The notes beneath the pieces are model-generated. The model worked only from the letters and a program-made list of their open reading frames with translations. It was not told the DNA's origin and did no database searches. The translations under genes were made by a program, and so were the position numbers. Of a DNA stretch of 64,000 nt, positions 39,571 through 49,302 are shown piece after piece (within the stretch, counting starts at the first letter, position 1; each line of letters begins with the position of its first letter). Origin of the DNA: Acinetobacter sp. WCHA45 (lineage in GTDB: Bacteria; Pseudomonadota; Gammaproteobacteria; Pseudomonadales; Moraxellaceae); assembly GCF_002165255.2 (NCBI RefSeq), contig NZ_CP028561.1, positions 2,232,001-2,296,000 of the forward strand. The letters are read 5' to 3'.

Positions 39571-40098
39571 ATGTCGAATGAGACGAAACAAGTCATTGCA
39601 CGAATTGGTGAAACTGACCAGCTCTTTTTAGAGAACAATAGTCCTGAACTTGCTTTAGAGCGTGCTGATCTGCGTTTACAGCTAGTCGTACTCAGCCATG
39701 TACGTCAGGAACAATTACACTTCTTACAGGAAGCAATCATACTACTTGAACAAGCACGTATTGAATATGATGAAATGCCATTAAGTTTGTATTTGAATTT
39801 GTCTTTATGTTTAGCCAAAGCGTATATGATTTACTTTGAGATAACCAAAGAGCAGCGTTTTGCTTTAATTACACAGCAAATTCTTAAACCTTTGGCATAT
39901 ACAGAACACTTAGAGATTTATTTCTTCTTGGCTTACGCTTCAGCTGCGAAGCAAGAACCAGCATTAACACGGCATTGGCTAACGAAATACGTATCTTGCT
40001 TAGAACATGATTTAGAGTTATTGCAGCTTCATCCTGCTTTTGGTGAAGTCCGCAAAGAAGAATGGTTTAGCACCCTATTACGCAATAAAGCTCACTGA
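39571..40098 (+). CDS. Uncharacterised helical protein
   Basis: 175 residues from ATG 39571; ATG 39553 and 39559 are in frame, but a GGA 8 bases before 39571 favours it. All-helical, TPR-like appearance (ALERADLRLQLVVLSHVRQE, YLNLSLCLAKAYMIYFEI, EIYFFLAYASAAKQEPALT). No family recognised, no signal peptide. Its stop lies inside the stem of the terminator at 40084. Confidence 0.72.
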   Translation: MSNETKQVIARIGETDQLFLENNSPELALERADLRLQLVVLSHVRQEQLHFLQEAIILLEQARIEYDEMPLSLYLNLSLCLAKAYMIYFEITKEQRFALITQQILKPLAYTEHLEIYFFLAYASAAKQEPALTRHWLTKYVSCLEHDLELLQLHPAFGEVRKEEWFSTLLRNKAH

Positions 40099-40115
40099 TG
40101 TGAGCTTTATTTTTA
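40084..40115 (+). terminator. Terminator overlapping the end of the helical protein gene
   Basis: AATAAAGCTCA / TGAGCTTTATT stem followed by TTT; the stop codon is in the loop. Confidence 0.85.
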
Positions 40116-40123
40116 CTGAATCA

Positions 40124-40366
40124 TTATTTGGTACTGTCTACATGCAACTGTTGATTCAGTTCATCAATCACAATGGCCCATTCATCATCTTTGTGCCAAT
40201 GACTTTTTAGAAAATCTCGCTGACCTACGCTCCAAAACTCAGCTTCATGTAATTTCTGGTCAGCACTGAGCTGATGGGTTTTTACAAAACTTTCAATTGA
40301 GGCATCATCTGCCTCCAGTCCAAGCTGCTCAAATAAAAGCTCAAGTGTTGGTTGTTGTTCAAACAT
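40124..40366 (-). CDS. DUF2789 family protein
   Basis: 80 residues from ATG 40366 with GGGAGA 7 bases upstream; the TTG 40384 in frame is discarded. LELLFEQLGLEADDASIESF, AEFWSVGQRDFLKSHW and DEWAIVIDELNQQL match DUF2789, a small helical family of unknown function in gammaproteobacteria. It converges with the helical protein gene. Confidence 0.88.
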   Translation of the reverse strand: MFEQQPTLELLFEQLGLEADDASIESFVKTHQLSADQKLHEAEFWSVGQRDFLKSHWHKDDEWAIVIDELNQQLHVDSTK

Positions 40367-40475
40367 TGTTATTCTCCCAAACAAGTTACTTCATAGAAAT
40401 AATTTAACAGTAATACTACTAACATACAGAAAGATGCCTATATTTTCTTGTTGTTTTTTGTGTGTACTTAGCATG

Positions 40476-40505
40476 AAAAAAGCACCTTATGAAAGGTGCT
40501 TTTTC
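40476..40505 (-). terminator. Terminator of mdh
   Basis: AAAGCACCTT / AAGGTGCTTT stem (40479-40488, 40493-40502), 4-base loop, T run on the minus strand. Confidence 0.9.
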
Positions 40506-40524
40506 AATCTATCAAACTGATAAA

Positions 40525-41511
40525 TTAGTTCAACATGTCTGCAATTGCAGCACGTTCTTCTTCAAGTTCATTTAACGTGAAGTTGATACGCTCACGGCTG
40601 AACTCGTCGATTTCTAAACCTTGAACGATTTTGTATTCACCGTTTTCAGTTGTTACAGGGAAACCAAACATAACGCCTTCTGGAATACCATAAGAACCGT
40701 CAGAAGGAATACCCATAGTTACCCATTGACCATTTGTACCTAATGCCCAATCACGCATATGATCGATTGCAGCATTCGCAGCTGAAGCAGCTGAAGACAA
40801 ACCACGCGCTTCGATAATCGCAGCACCACGTTTACCAACTGTAGGAAGGAATACATCTTTGTTCCAAGCCGCATCGTTGATTTTGTCTTTTAAGCTTTCG
40901 CCATTTGCTTTAGCAAAACGGTAGTCAGCATACATTGTTGGAGAGTGGTTACCCCAAACTGTCATATTTTCGATGTCAGAAACTGCAACACCCGCTTTTT
41001 GAGCAAGTTGAGTTAACGCACGGTTGTGGTCAAGACGTAACATTGCTGTAAAGTTTTTCGCTGGAAGATCTGGAGCAGATTTCATTGCGATGTATGCATT
41101 GGTATTTGCAGGGTTACCTACAACCAATACTTTAACGTCACGGCTAGCAACTTCGTTAAGTGCTTGACCTTGACCAATAAAGATTTCGCCATTTACTTTT
41201 AATAAGTCAGCACGTTCCATACCTGGACCACGTGGACGTGAACCAACTAATAAAGCATAGTCAGCATCTTTAAATGCAACTTTAGGATCATCAGTCCCGA
41301 TCATGCCTGCCAATAAAGGGAAAGCACAGTCATCAAGTTCCATCATTACGCCTTTAAGCGCTTGTTGAGCTTTCTCAAAAGGAACTTCAAGCAATTGTAA
41401 AATTACAGGTTGATCTTTACCTAACATTTCACCGCTTGCGATACGGAATAATAAGCTATAACCAATTTGACCTGCAGCGCCTGTAACGGCAACACGAACG
41501 GGTTGCTTCAT
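40525..41511 (-). CDS. mdh: Malate dehydrogenase
   Basis: 328 residues from ATG 41511 (GGAGA 7 bases upstream), which is the normal length; the longer frame to 41541 adds an unlikely N-terminus. NAD motif [12 protein letters not shown], substrate Arg region [24 protein letters not shown] and catalytic [13 protein letters not shown]-cycle enzyme of the cytosolic-type family. Monocistronic with its own terminator. Confidence 0.97.
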   Translation of the reverse strand: MKQPVRVAVTGAAGQIGYSLLFRIASGEMLGKDQPVILQLLEVPFEKAQQALKGVMMELDDCAFPLLAGMIGTDDPKVAFKDADYALLVGSRPRGPGMERADLLKVNGEIFIGQGQALNEVASRDVKVLVVGNPANTNAYIAMKSAPDLPAKNFTAMLRLDHNRALTQLAQKAGVAVSDIENMTVWGNHSPTMYADYRFAKANGESLKDKINDAAWNKDVFLPTVGKRGAAIIEARGLSSAASAANAAIDHMRDWALGTNGQWVTMGIPSDGSYGIPEGVMFGFPVTTENGEYKIVQGLEIDEFSRERINFTLNELEEERAAIADMLN

Positions 41512-41678
41512 GTGATATTCTCCAATGAGATGCGTTTGCACAATTGAACGCTAAAGTGGTTCAATCGAATTATCATAAACGGCAAATATTGTACTCTAAA
41601 GCAAACACAGATGCATGTAAAAGGGAATGGATTTCAACAAAAGTCTGATAGAAAATACAAATTAAATGAAGAAAAAGC

Positions 41679-42365
41679 TTAATAACTGCCTTTAATTGTA
41701 AATTCATTTGGACATCCCGTCACAATATGACTTGCACATTGTTTATATTGCCCATTTTTTTGATAACACACCCGAATCTCAGTCAAAATGGAATCAAATT
41801 TTGAAGACTGACAGGTAAAGCGAATTCCTGTAGGAGGTAATGATGGGTTTAATTTCATAAATTGTTGTCGAAGGTTTTCTTTTTGCACTTCAATGGTATT
41901 CGGACTCGTTAAATCAGCAGGTACTTTTAAGCGCTCAGCAAAATTAATAATCGTTCTAAAATATTGACTGGCATTCATCGATGTACACCCTCCAACATTT
42001 TGCCAGAGTTGCACACGTGCATTTTCATCGGGCATTACACGCGCCACAACTTTAGCTTGTAAGGGAGATAATTTCGCAGAAGTTTTAGTGGAACAATCCC
42101 GATTTAGAGGAACTTCTGGCAATAAGCTTGCGATAGTAAGAGAATAACCTTCTAAACATTTACGCTGTTTTTGTCTTGATGAATCAAAGGAACAAGCTGC
42201 AGGAGTCATTTGAACATGCATCACATAACCCGAAATATCAGGGTTCTCTGCTGCATGTAACGGCGCAGCAAGTGACATGACCAAGTAACAGATCAAGATC
42301 TGCAATGATCGAACTAACCGTCCCTTGAATAAATTCATAAATTTCATCAAATATAAAAACTTCAT
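41679..42365 (-). CDS. RNase T2-like secreted protein lacking the catalytic histidines
   Basis: 228 residues with a signal peptide (hydrophobic 21-36, ending PLHAAEN). RNase T2 skeleton: LSPLQAKVVARVMP, LWQNVGGCTSMNASQYFRTI, FTCQSSKF then ILTEIRVCY, and paired cysteines. The active-site motif HGLWP reads IASLLP, and HEWxKHGTC reads LWQNVGGC, so both catalytic histidine motifs are gone. Activity on RNA is therefore not expected. It could be an inhibitor-like, RNA-binding or structural derivative. It lies 28 bases after slt in the same direction. The family call rests on alignment by eye to E. coli RNase I. Confidence 0.68.
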   Translation of the reverse strand: MKFLYLMKFMNLFKGRLVRSLQILICYLVMSLAAPLHAAENPDISGYVMHVQMTPAACSFDSSRQKQRKCLEGYSLTIASLLPEVPLNRDCSTKTSAKLSPLQAKVVARVMPDENARVQLWQNVGGCTSMNASQYFRTIINFAERLKVPADLTSPNTIEVQKENLRQQFMKLNPSLPPTGIRFTCQSSKFDSILTEIRVCYQKNGQYKQCASHIVTGCPNEFTIKGSY

Positions 42366-42392
42366 TGTTTCAAATTAAATGTCTTTGTTTCT

Positions 42393-44348
42393 TTAAGGTT
42401 CATTGCGCACAGGTATTGTCCCCATCCTTTTTTCTAAGGATTGCGCGCCTAGCCCTAACACAACACCATAATGCGTCGCATTGGTCATCACATGTTTGAC
42501 GTAATCACGTGTTTCCAACAATGGAATCGTTTCTGTGTATTGATCAGCCGCCATGGTTTGAAAATCTGGCTGCCATCGTTTTGCACGATTTGGGCCAGCA
42601 TTGTAACCTGCTGTTGCTAATACAGCATTGCCACTCAGTTGGCTTTGAATCATTGACAGATAGTATGTCCCATAACGAATATTGATATTCATTTCATTTA
42701 GAGCCGCTGGGTTATAAGTTTCACCCATTTGGCGGGCAACTAACTTTGCAGTATTCGGCATAATTTGCATTAAACCACCTGCACCCACATGTGAACGTGC
42801 GGATGTAACAAACCGACTTTCTTGGCGCATTAAACCATATGCCCAAGCTGGATCAATACCAGCATTGTAACTGTGACTCGTGACATTACTACGGTGTGGT
42901 GTTGTATAGCGATAAGTATCATTATGGCGTGAGGTTGTACGGTCTGCGGCATAGATTGCTCGGTCATACCAACCAATATCATGCGCTTGCTTAGCGGCAG
43001 CTAAAAGTAAACCATCATCATGCTGCAAATACGCTTGGCGGACTGCCCAATTCCATTCGCGATTAATGTAATTTGCTGGTGCATCAATATTTTTTAACGC
43101 AAATGCACGTTTAAAGTGGATATTTTGGTTTAACCGTTGAATATCTTGTGAACTTGGTTGCTCGTTATAAGGCTGATGATTATAACGTTCGCCTAAACGA
43201 TCTTTGGCTAGCAAATTATGGTAGTCATCCCCAGCTTGTGCCAGCTTACGATAAATCTGTTGAGCAGCTTGCTTTGAAGCAGCATCTGAGCGCTGTTCAG
43301 AAGCACGAGCAAGCCAGTACTGCCAACGATCTTCTTGTTTCTGCGTGATTGACATGGCATCAATTGCACGAATTAAACTTTCCCAAGCACCAAAACGAAT
43401 CGCTTGACGTGCATAAATTTCGGCTTCTTCTGGACTAAACGGATAACCATAACTTTGATCATAGGCATTGAGGACTTCTCGGTTAAAGCCATTCTTCATT
43501 ACCGTCGTTCCACCCACATAACCTACCGTACGATATAAATATTTTTGTACAGGTTGAGGAGTATCTTGTGCAATACGCTGAATATTTCCTAAAGCATTGG
43601 TGAAATCACTATCTGCGACACGTCCCAATGCAAAAATTAAATATGCATAATCAGCATCGCTGGCTTTAGGCGCATTCCATAAATATGCCAATGGATTGGC
43701 TTGGATCTGATTCAACTGAGCCAAGGACAAATCCAGACCTATAGTTTGGGCGGTCGCAATCGCTAAACCAGATTGACCTGCTCGCAGTTGTCCCCAAAGT
43801 CGTTGTTGACGATCTTGAGCAGTCATCAAGGGACTAGATAACATCAGTCGCCCTAAACCATTACACGATTCAGGCTGTGTACTTGTCGTTAACCAAATAT
43901 CTTTATATTCAGCAAAAACTAGACTATCACCCGTTTTGGCACGGACTTGTGCAACCGCACAACTCTCTTCTTGGTCAGGATTAGTGACATAGCTGAGTAC
44001 AGGTTTTGCTTCATTAAAACTGGCTTGTTTTACTTTTTCTTCGACATAATCTGCTGCTAATTTTTCAGCCATCGCTGATTGAGGATAACGTTGCGCAAAA
44101 GCGATAATTGAAGAAGCAGGTTGTAGCCCTAGGTTGGTATTCAATTTCCAATACTCAGGGTAATAACCTAATACATCATTTTGCATTTCATATTGATATT
44201 GATCGAGCAATGCAACATTCCCAGAACTCGCAGCACGTAGAGCATCAGTAAATTGTTCGTCTAGAGCATATACAGATGAGCAGATCACCACGCCGCCCAT
44301 CGCAACAAGTCGACGGAAGCTTTTCTTGTTATTCAGTTTATTGATCAT
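42393..44348 (-). CDS. slt: Soluble lytic murein transglycosylase
   Basis: 651 residues from ATG 44348, which begins a good signal peptide (MINKLNNKKSFRRLVAMGG, then VVICSSVYA); the frame stays open to 44438, and no candidate has a clear ribosome site. A long helical superhelix (about 30-470) precedes the GH23 catalytic domain (about 490-640) with GIDPAWAYGLMRQESRF (catalytic Glu), GAGGLMQIMP and ATAGYNAGPNR. Cleaves peptidoglycan glycan strands in the periplasm during growth and recycling. Divergent from miaB. Confidence 0.92.
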   Translation of the reverse strand: MINKLNNKKSFRRLVAMGGVVICSSVYALDEQFTDALRAASSGNVALLDQYQYEMQNDVLGYYPEYWKLNTNLGLQPASSIIAFAQRYPQSAMAEKLAADYVEEKVKQASFNEAKPVLSYVTNPDQEESCAVAQVRAKTGDSLVFAEYKDIWLTTSTQPESCNGLGRLMLSSPLMTAQDRQQRLWGQLRAGQSGLAIATAQTIGLDLSLAQLNQIQANPLAYLWNAPKASDADYAYLIFALGRVADSDFTNALGNIQRIAQDTPQPVQKYLYRTVGYVGGTTVMKNGFNREVLNAYDQSYGYPFSPEEAEIYARQAIRFGAWESLIRAIDAMSITQKQEDRWQYWLARASEQRSDAASKQAAQQIYRKLAQAGDDYHNLLAKDRLGERYNHQPYNEQPSSQDIQRLNQNIHFKRAFALKNIDAPANYINREWNWAVRQAYLQHDDGLLLAAAKQAHDIGWYDRAIYAADRTTSRHNDTYRYTTPHRSNVTSHSYNAGIDPAWAYGLMRQESRFVTSARSHVGAGGLMQIMPNTAKLVARQMGETYNPAALNEMNINIRYGTYYLSMIQSQLSGNAVLATAGYNAGPNRAKRWQPDFQTMAADQYTETIPLLETRDYVKHVMTNATHYGVVLGLGAQSLEKRMGTIPVRNEP

Positions 44349-44552
44349 GATTGTTGTAAAATCATGTTGCTTATTCATCTTCATCAATACATTTGCCCAA
44401 TTTTCCCTGCCCTCATAGTGTAATAAGTCTGGCTTCATACAATTGTTGTGTTATGTAACTTGCTGATTCATATTCATTAAAATTCATCCAATTTTATTCA
44501 TAAACTGTCCATTTTTGTCAGTTTTTTATTCTCTGCGTTCTTGCAAAAATAC

Positions 44553-44561
44553 TGCTATAAT
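44553..44561 (+). promoter_or_regulatory. Extended -10 promoter of miaB
   Basis: TGC-TATAAT (44553-44561), an extended -10 with consensus hexamer, 38 bases before miaB. No good -35. Confidence 0.55.
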
Positions 44562-44599
44562 CCGCAGTTTGTTTAAATCCACCTTGTTTAGGAGCCTGC

Positions 44600-46051
44600 A
44601 TGACGGTTCAAACATTCATTCCAAGTGCTGTAAAAGCTGCTTCAGAAAACACTGTTACCCAGCCAACGCACACCACTGATGTTTCAATTAAAAAATTATA
44701 TATTGAAACGCAAGGGTGTCAGATGAATGAGTATGACAGTCATCGTATGGCAGACTTATTGGGTGATTCACATGGTTATGTGCTCACTGACAATCCAAAT
44801 GATGCAGACATTCTGCTCATGAACACCTGCTCAATTCGCGAAAAAGCACAAGAAAAAGTGTTCAGTGGCTTAGGTCGTTGGCGTAAACTCAAAGAACAGA
44901 ATCCTGATCTGGTGATTGGTGTCGGTGGCTGTGTTGCCTCTCAGGAAGGTGACAACATTCAAAAACGTGCACCATACGTCGATATGGTATTTGGTCCACA
45001 AACCTTGCATCGTTTGCCACAAATGTTGGATCAACATCAAGCTCAAGTTGAAAAGCCAAAGAAAGAAAAAATCAAGTTGGTTGATATTTCTTTCCCAGAT
45101 ATTGAAAAGTTCGACTTTTTGCCTGAGCCACGTGTGGAAGGCTTTAAAGCATTCGTTTCAATCATGGAAGGTTGTTCTAAATACTGTTCATTCTGTGTAG
45201 TACCTTATACTCGTGGTGAAGAGGTTTCTCGTCCACTGGATGATGTATTGGCTGAAATCGCGGGCTTAGCTGAAAAAGGCGTGCGTGAGATCAGCTTGCT
45301 TGGTCAAAACGTGAATGGCTATCGTGGTGAAACCTTTGAAGGTGAAATTTGCACTTTCCCTGAACTGCTGCGTTTAGTTGCAGAAATTCCAGGTATTGGA
45401 CGTTTACGCTATACGACTTCTCATCCGCTTGAGTTTTCTGATGATTTAATTCAATGCTATCGTGATTTACCACAAATGGTTTCACATTTACATCTGCCAG
45501 TACAAAGTGGTTCCAACGATGTGTTGCAAGCCATGAAACGTAACCACACCATTGATGTCTACATTGATAAAATTGCCAAATTACGTAAAGTTCGCCCAGA
45601 TATGCATTTATCTAGCGACTTCATTATTGGTTTCCCGGGTGAAACAGATGAACACTTTGCGGAAACATTACAGTTTATTAAAGATTTAGATTTTGATCAT
45701 TCATATAGTTTTGTCTATTCAAAACGCCCTGGTACGCCTGCATCTGACCTGCCAGATGATACCCCAGAACAGGTGAAAAAAGACCGTTTGGCTCAAGTTC
45801 AGCAAGTGATCAAACAATCAAGTATTGATAAAACTGATGCTATGCTGGGTAAAATTGAACGTGTCTTGATTGAAAAAGTATCGGATAAAGATCCAAATGT
45901 ATTGGTTGGCACAGCAGACAATACTCGTTTGGTTACATTTATCGGTGATGCGACATGGGTTGGACGTTTCGCAGAGATTGAGATCACTGAAATTAAAACT
46001 TTAAATTTAGTTTATGGTGAACTCTTGAATCTTGAACCTGACGTGGCGTAA
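44600..46051 (+). CDS. miaB: tRNA-2-methylthio-N6-dimethylallyladenosine synthase MiaB
   Basis: 483 residues with an unusual leader of about 28 residues before [17 protein letters not shown]. The N-terminal cluster domain cysteines are in GCQMN, NTCSIRE and GGCVAS. Radical [11 protein letters not shown] (CxxxCxxC), and a C-terminal TRAM domain (about 410-475). Converts i6A37 to ms2i6A37 in tRNAs reading UNN codons. The ribosome site AGGAG is well placed before 44600. First of miaB-ybeZ-ybeY. Confidence 0.97.
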   Translation: MTVQTFIPSAVKAASENTVTQPTHTTDVSIKKLYIETQGCQMNEYDSHRMADLLGDSHGYVLTDNPNDADILLMNTCSIREKAQEKVFSGLGRWRKLKEQNPDLVIGVGGCVASQEGDNIQKRAPYVDMVFGPQTLHRLPQMLDQHQAQVEKPKKEKIKLVDISFPDIEKFDFLPEPRVEGFKAFVSIMEGCSKYCSFCVVPYTRGEEVSRPLDDVLAEIAGLAEKGVREISLLGQNVNGYRGETFEGEICTFPELLRLVAEIPGIGRLRYTTSHPLEFSDDLIQCYRDLPQMVSHLHLPVQSGSNDVLQAMKRNHTIDVYIDKIAKLRKVRPDMHLSSDFIIGFPGETDEHFAETLQFIKDLDFDHSYSFVYSKRPGTPASDLPDDTPEQVKKDRLAQVQQVIKQSSIDKTDAMLGKIERVLIEKVSDKDPNVLVGTADNTRLVTFIGDATWVGRFAEIEITEIKTLNLVYGELLNLEPDVA

Positions 46052-46090
46052 TGTAAGGGTATTCCTACACGTGAGCTAAAAGGGTTTCTC

Positions 46091-47167
46091 TTGACTTCAG
46101 CGATTAAACGTACTGTAACGTTCCCTGAAATTTCCATGGAACATTTAAAACGAATGCTCGGTGCATACAACGGGCATTTAAAGCAAATCGAACAACGTTT
46201 AGATGTCAAAATTACTCACCGAGGCGATGCCTTTTATCTAGACGGTGATATAGAAACAGTCGAAAGGGCCGAGGCACTGTTGCAACGGCTCTATCAAGAA
46301 TCAGAAATTTCCTCACAAATCAGTGCCGATGTTTTACATTTGATGATCCAAGGTTCACAGACAGATCGTGATTTCATGGATGATTCCGAACAAGAACATA
46401 CAGGCTTAGATAGCGTTTGGTTACAGACCCGCAAAGGGCGAATCAATCCTCGTGGTGCCAATCAAAAGCGTTATGTACAACGTATTTTACAAAGCGATAT
46501 TTCCTTCGGGATTGGCCCTGCAGGGACTGGTAAAACTTATCTAGCAGTTGCTGCTGCAGTGGATATGTTAGAGCGTAATGAAATCCAACGAATCTTACTG
46601 GTTCGTCCTGCGGTTGAAGCTGGCGAGAAACTCGGTTTTCTACCGGGTGATTTGACACAAAAGATCGATCCCTACTTACGCCCACTTTACGATGCTCTCT
46701 ATGAAATGCTGGGCTTTGAAAAAGTGGCCAAACTGATTGAACGGCAAGTGATTGAGGTTGCTCCGCTTGCCTACATGCGTGGACGCACGCTGAACCATTC
46801 ATTCGTGATTTTAGATGAAGCACAAAACACCACACCAGAACAGATGAAAATGTTCCTTACCCGTTTAGGGTTTGGTTCGCGTGCTGTGATTACAGGTGAC
46901 GTGACACAGGTTGACTTACCGCGTGGGCAACAATCGGGCTTAGCACAAGCATTACGTGTACTGGAAAATGTACATGAAATTCATATCACGCGTTTCCATT
47001 CCCGTGATGTGGTGCGACATCAATTGGTACAAAAAATTGTTGAGGCCTACGAAGGTTGGGACAGTGAACAGCAACGCCTGTCTGCTGAAGCTCGTGCTGA
47101 ACGCAAAGCCAAACAAGAAGCATTGATTGCAGAAAATGATTCTGCGGCAGATGCGCAACACATTTAA
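46091..47167 (+). CDS. ybeZ: PhoH-like ATPase YbeZ
   Basis: 358 residues beginning with TTG 46091 (TSAIKRTVTFPEISME, the conserved start, so TTG is accepted). KH-like N-terminal region, then Walker A GPAGTGKTYLAV, Walker B FVILDEAQNTT and a TGDVTQVDLPRGQQSGL sensor motif. An ATPase that works with YbeY in rRNA/ribosome maturation; the adjacent ybeY supports this. Confidence 0.94.
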   Translation: MTSAIKRTVTFPEISMEHLKRMLGAYNGHLKQIEQRLDVKITHRGDAFYLDGDIETVERAEALLQRLYQESEISSQISADVLHLMIQGSQTDRDFMDDSEQEHTGLDSVWLQTRKGRINPRGANQKRYVQRILQSDISFGIGPAGTGKTYLAVAAAVDMLERNEIQRILLVRPAVEAGEKLGFLPGDLTQKIDPYLRPLYDALYEMLGFEKVAKLIERQVIEVAPLAYMRGRTLNHSFVILDEAQNTTPEQMKMFLTRLGFGSRAVITGDVTQVDLPRGQQSGLAQALRVLENVHEIHITRFHSRDVVRHQLVQKIVEAYEGWDSEQQRLSAEARAERKAKQEALIAENDSAADAQHI

Positions 47168-47228
47168 AAATCCCCCTCACTCCCCCTTTTATTGCAATAC
47201 TTTAATCGCATATCAGGGGGACGATTTT
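47167..47228. repeat. REP-like element between ybeZ and ybeY
   Basis: AAAATCCCCCTCACTCCCCC, then a spacer and CAGGGGGACGATTTT: an imperfect inverted repeat resembling the CCCTC-type palindromes at 16805 and 18068. Confidence 0.45.
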
Positions 47229-47239
47229 AAGGATCTATT

Positions 47240-47725
47240 TTGAAAATCAATTTAAGTCTTCAACAAGACTTTCAAGCGAATGAATTACCACTAAAACGTG
47301 GTCAAATTAAAAAGCAGATTGAAACCACACTCCGTCATGTCGGTCTCGACGTAGACTGCGAAATCGGAATTGCCTGCGTCGACCTCGCAGAAAGCCATGA
47401 GCTGAATCTGCAATATCGTGAAAAAGACAAACCGACCAATGTATTGTCTTTTCCAAGCGATATTCCTGAAGAAATGCTCAACTTACTGGATGCTGAACCT
47501 TTAGGTGACTTGGTGATTTGTATCCCTGTGGTTTTACAAGAAGCCTCTGAACAGCAAAAAACACCTATTGATCATTTCACCCATTTACTGGTTCATGGCG
47601 TTTTACATTTACTTGGCTACGATCACGAAACCAGTGAAGCTGAAGCCGAAGAAATGGAAGCTTTAGAAATTGAGATTCTAAAAAAACTAGGGATCGCCAA
47701 CCCTTATCAAGCCGATGAAAGCTAA
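47240..47725 (+). CDS. ybeY: rRNA maturation endoribonuclease YbeY
   Basis: 161 residues. The zinc motif [12 protein letters not shown] (H-x3-H-x5-H) and NVLSFPSD are diagnostic. Start TTG 47240 behind AAGGA. YbeY acts in 16S 3'-end maturation and ribosome quality control. Confidence 0.95.
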   Translation: MKINLSLQQDFQANELPLKRGQIKKQIETTLRHVGLDVDCEIGIACVDLAESHELNLQYREKDKPTNVLSFPSDIPEEMLNLLDAEPLGDLVICIPVVLQEASEQQKTPIDHFTHLLVHGVLHLLGYDHETSEAEAEEMEALEIEILKKLGIANPYQADES

Positions 47726-47736
47726 TCCAAGATCCT

Positions 47737-48036
47737 ATGTATATCGTTATTTTTAAAGCCACGATCAAACAACTTGATGTAACTTACTCTGAAATGGCAC
47801 AAAAGCTGAGAAATAAAGCCTTGAGTCAATTTAACTGTGTTAAATTTGAAGCGTGTAGTGAAAATGGTTTTGAAATTGCGTTGTCTTACTGGCATGGCCT
47901 TGAAGATATCAAGCAGTGGCAACGCGATGCAGAACATTTAGTTGCTCAGCGTTTGGGTAAAGAAAAATGGTATCAGGATTTTAGTGTGGAAATCTGTACA
48001 GTTGAACGGGCTTATTCAAATCAAAATGGCTTGTGA
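47737..48036 (+). CDS. Antibiotic biosynthesis monooxygenase (ABM) domain protein
   Basis: 99 residues, single ferredoxin-like ABM domain: MYIVIFKATI, helix TYSEMAQKLRNKALSQ, FEIALSYWHGLEDIKQWQRD, then HLVAQRLGKEKWYQDF. ABM proteins are quinone, haem or aldehyde-related monooxygenases, but the substrate cannot be told. Starts 11 bases after ybeY and ends with a strong terminator. Confidence 0.87.
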   Translation: MYIVIFKATIKQLDVTYSEMAQKLRNKALSQFNCVKFEACSENGFEIALSYWHGLEDIKQWQRDAEHLVAQRLGKEKWYQDFSVEICTVERAYSNQNGL

Positions 48037-48065
48037 ATAGATGTAAACTTATCCACATCTTCAAT

Positions 48066-48098
48066 AAAAAACGGCTGAATTCAGCCGTTTTTTTTAAT
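48066..48098. terminator. Bidirectional terminator
   Basis: Perfect palindrome ACGGCTGAATTCAGCCGT (48071-48088) with A and T runs on either side; ends the ABM gene and the leftward TonB-like unit. Confidence 0.92.
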
Positions 48099-48106
48099 TC
48101 TTATTT

Positions 48107-48166
48107 TTAAAATTGATAACGCAAGGTTAATGTTGCGTTACGTGGTGCACCTTGAGTAATAGTACA
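48107..48166 (-). pseudogene. 3' remnant of a TonB-dependent receptor gene
   Basis: Minus-strand frame ending at TAA 48109-48107 reads TITQGAPRNATLTLRYQF. A GAPR..LTLRYQF ending with terminal Phe is typical of the last beta-strand of TonB-dependent outer-membrane receptors. Only about 20 codons remain; the rest is absent and the TonB-like gene stops 5 bases upstream. This looks like a deletion that fused the end of a receptor gene to the end of the TonB-like gene. Confidence 0.6.
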
Positions 48167-48171
48167 CCTTT

Positions 48172-49086
48172 TTAATGTACTTCAAATTCCGCATCGACAG
48201 GATCAAAGCGCCATGTTCGAATAATTCGTAATTCAGAAATGTCCTTTTTCATATTATTATCAAAGGGTCCAAAAGGTGCTCCACGGCGCACCGAAGCTTT
48301 TGCAGCTTCATCTAAAATGGGATGTCCAGAACTTTCTATAAGACGAATTGCACGAATTCCACCTTCGGCATTCAGGATCACCATTAAACGTACTTCACCC
48401 GATAAATGTTGTTGTTTCGCTTCATCTGGATAATAACGATTACCGTATAGTTCAACTTTCTGACGAAATTTATCAAGATAAGCTGCTGACGCATCTTGTT
48501 TTGCCTGAATCCCATCTACTGTTTTAATACGTTGTTTACGACTAAAATTTTGCTGACGTTGTAAATATTGTGCTTCCAAACTCGCAACCATCGCGGCTTT
48601 GGCTTGAAATTGACTCTGTAACTCATCTAAGGTTTTTTTACGTTCAGTTTGCTCTACTTGCTTCTGCCAGCTTAAAACCGTCATGAGCACTTTTTCTTCA
48701 AATTTTAATTCTCGTTTTTGCTGGACTTTCTCTAAACTTTCGAGCTCAGACTCTCCTGTTGTCGCATCTGCTTCCATCGGTGAGGGCATGTCACTCGACA
48801 TAAGGTGTTGCTGACGGAACTCACCAGAACCCTTTTGGTCAGCTTGCGCCAAAAAGTCGGCATCTTTGACTTTTTCTTGACTTGTACGAACCGTAACTGC
48901 AATTTCTTTGGTTGAGGTATCGGTCGGTGATGGCATTGCAAATTTTATGGACAGGGTTACTCCATGCAAACATGCTGCAAAAACAATTGCCCCCAAAAAT
49001 ACAGGGTCTTTCCACCAGTGCAATAGCGAGCTGGTTTGAAAATTTAATTTCTTCAACATGCGTTTCAAGCGACAAAAATGTCTCAT
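48172..49086 (-). CDS. TonB-family energy-transducer-like protein with coiled coil
   Basis: 304 residues from ATG 49086; ATG 49059 and TTG 49092 are alternatives, and none has a strong ribosome site. An N-terminal membrane helix (FLGAIVFAACLHGVTLSI), then a long charged helical stretch (about 115-205) instead of a Pro-rich linker, then a TonB C-terminal domain (about 215-300: YYPDEAKQQHLSGEVRLMVI, IRLIESSGHPILDEAAKASV, RTWRFDP). No exbB/exbD here; the complete system is at 55.9-57.7 kb. It probably once served the adjacent lost receptor. Confidence 0.82.
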   Translation of the reverse strand: MRHFCRLKRMLKKLNFQTSSLLHWWKDPVFLGAIVFAACLHGVTLSIKFAMPSPTDTSTKEIAVTVRTSQEKVKDADFLAQADQKGSGEFRQQHLMSSDMPSPMEADATTGESELESLEKVQQKRELKFEEKVLMTVLSWQKQVEQTERKKTLDELQSQFQAKAAMVASLEAQYLQRQQNFSRKQRIKTVDGIQAKQDASAAYLDKFRQKVELYGNRYYPDEAKQQHLSGEVRLMVILNAEGGIRAIRLIESSGHPILDEAAKASVRRGAPFGPFDNNMKKDISELRIIRTWRFDPVDAEFEVH

Positions 49087-49190
49087 CCCCAACGGTAGTT
49101 ACCGTATAAAAACCAAACTGATATTCAAAATTTAAAAAAAATGTGATCCACTTATAGCCACAGTGTTTCCATACCATCATTTTATGAAAA

Positions 49191-49212
49191 TGTAGCAATT
49201 AATTTTGCTACA
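49191..49212. promoter_or_regulatory. Palindrome between divergent genes
   Basis: TGTAGCAA-TTAATT-TTGCTACA, perfect 8-bp arms, between the TonB-like gene and the gene at 49303. No T tract suited to termination of either gene; operator candidate. Confidence 0.45.
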
Positions 49213-49302
49213 CTGCAAGTTAGAAATTTATTTTTATTTTTTTAGTTATGATAAAGATGGTGGCATTGCATTAAAAACAATTCACTTTCTGGAACAACTT
49301 TT

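Noticed and set aside
46443..46835. 130-codon minus-strand frame opposite ybeZ
   Set aside because: Shadow of the ATPase gene; no ribosome site or family similarity.
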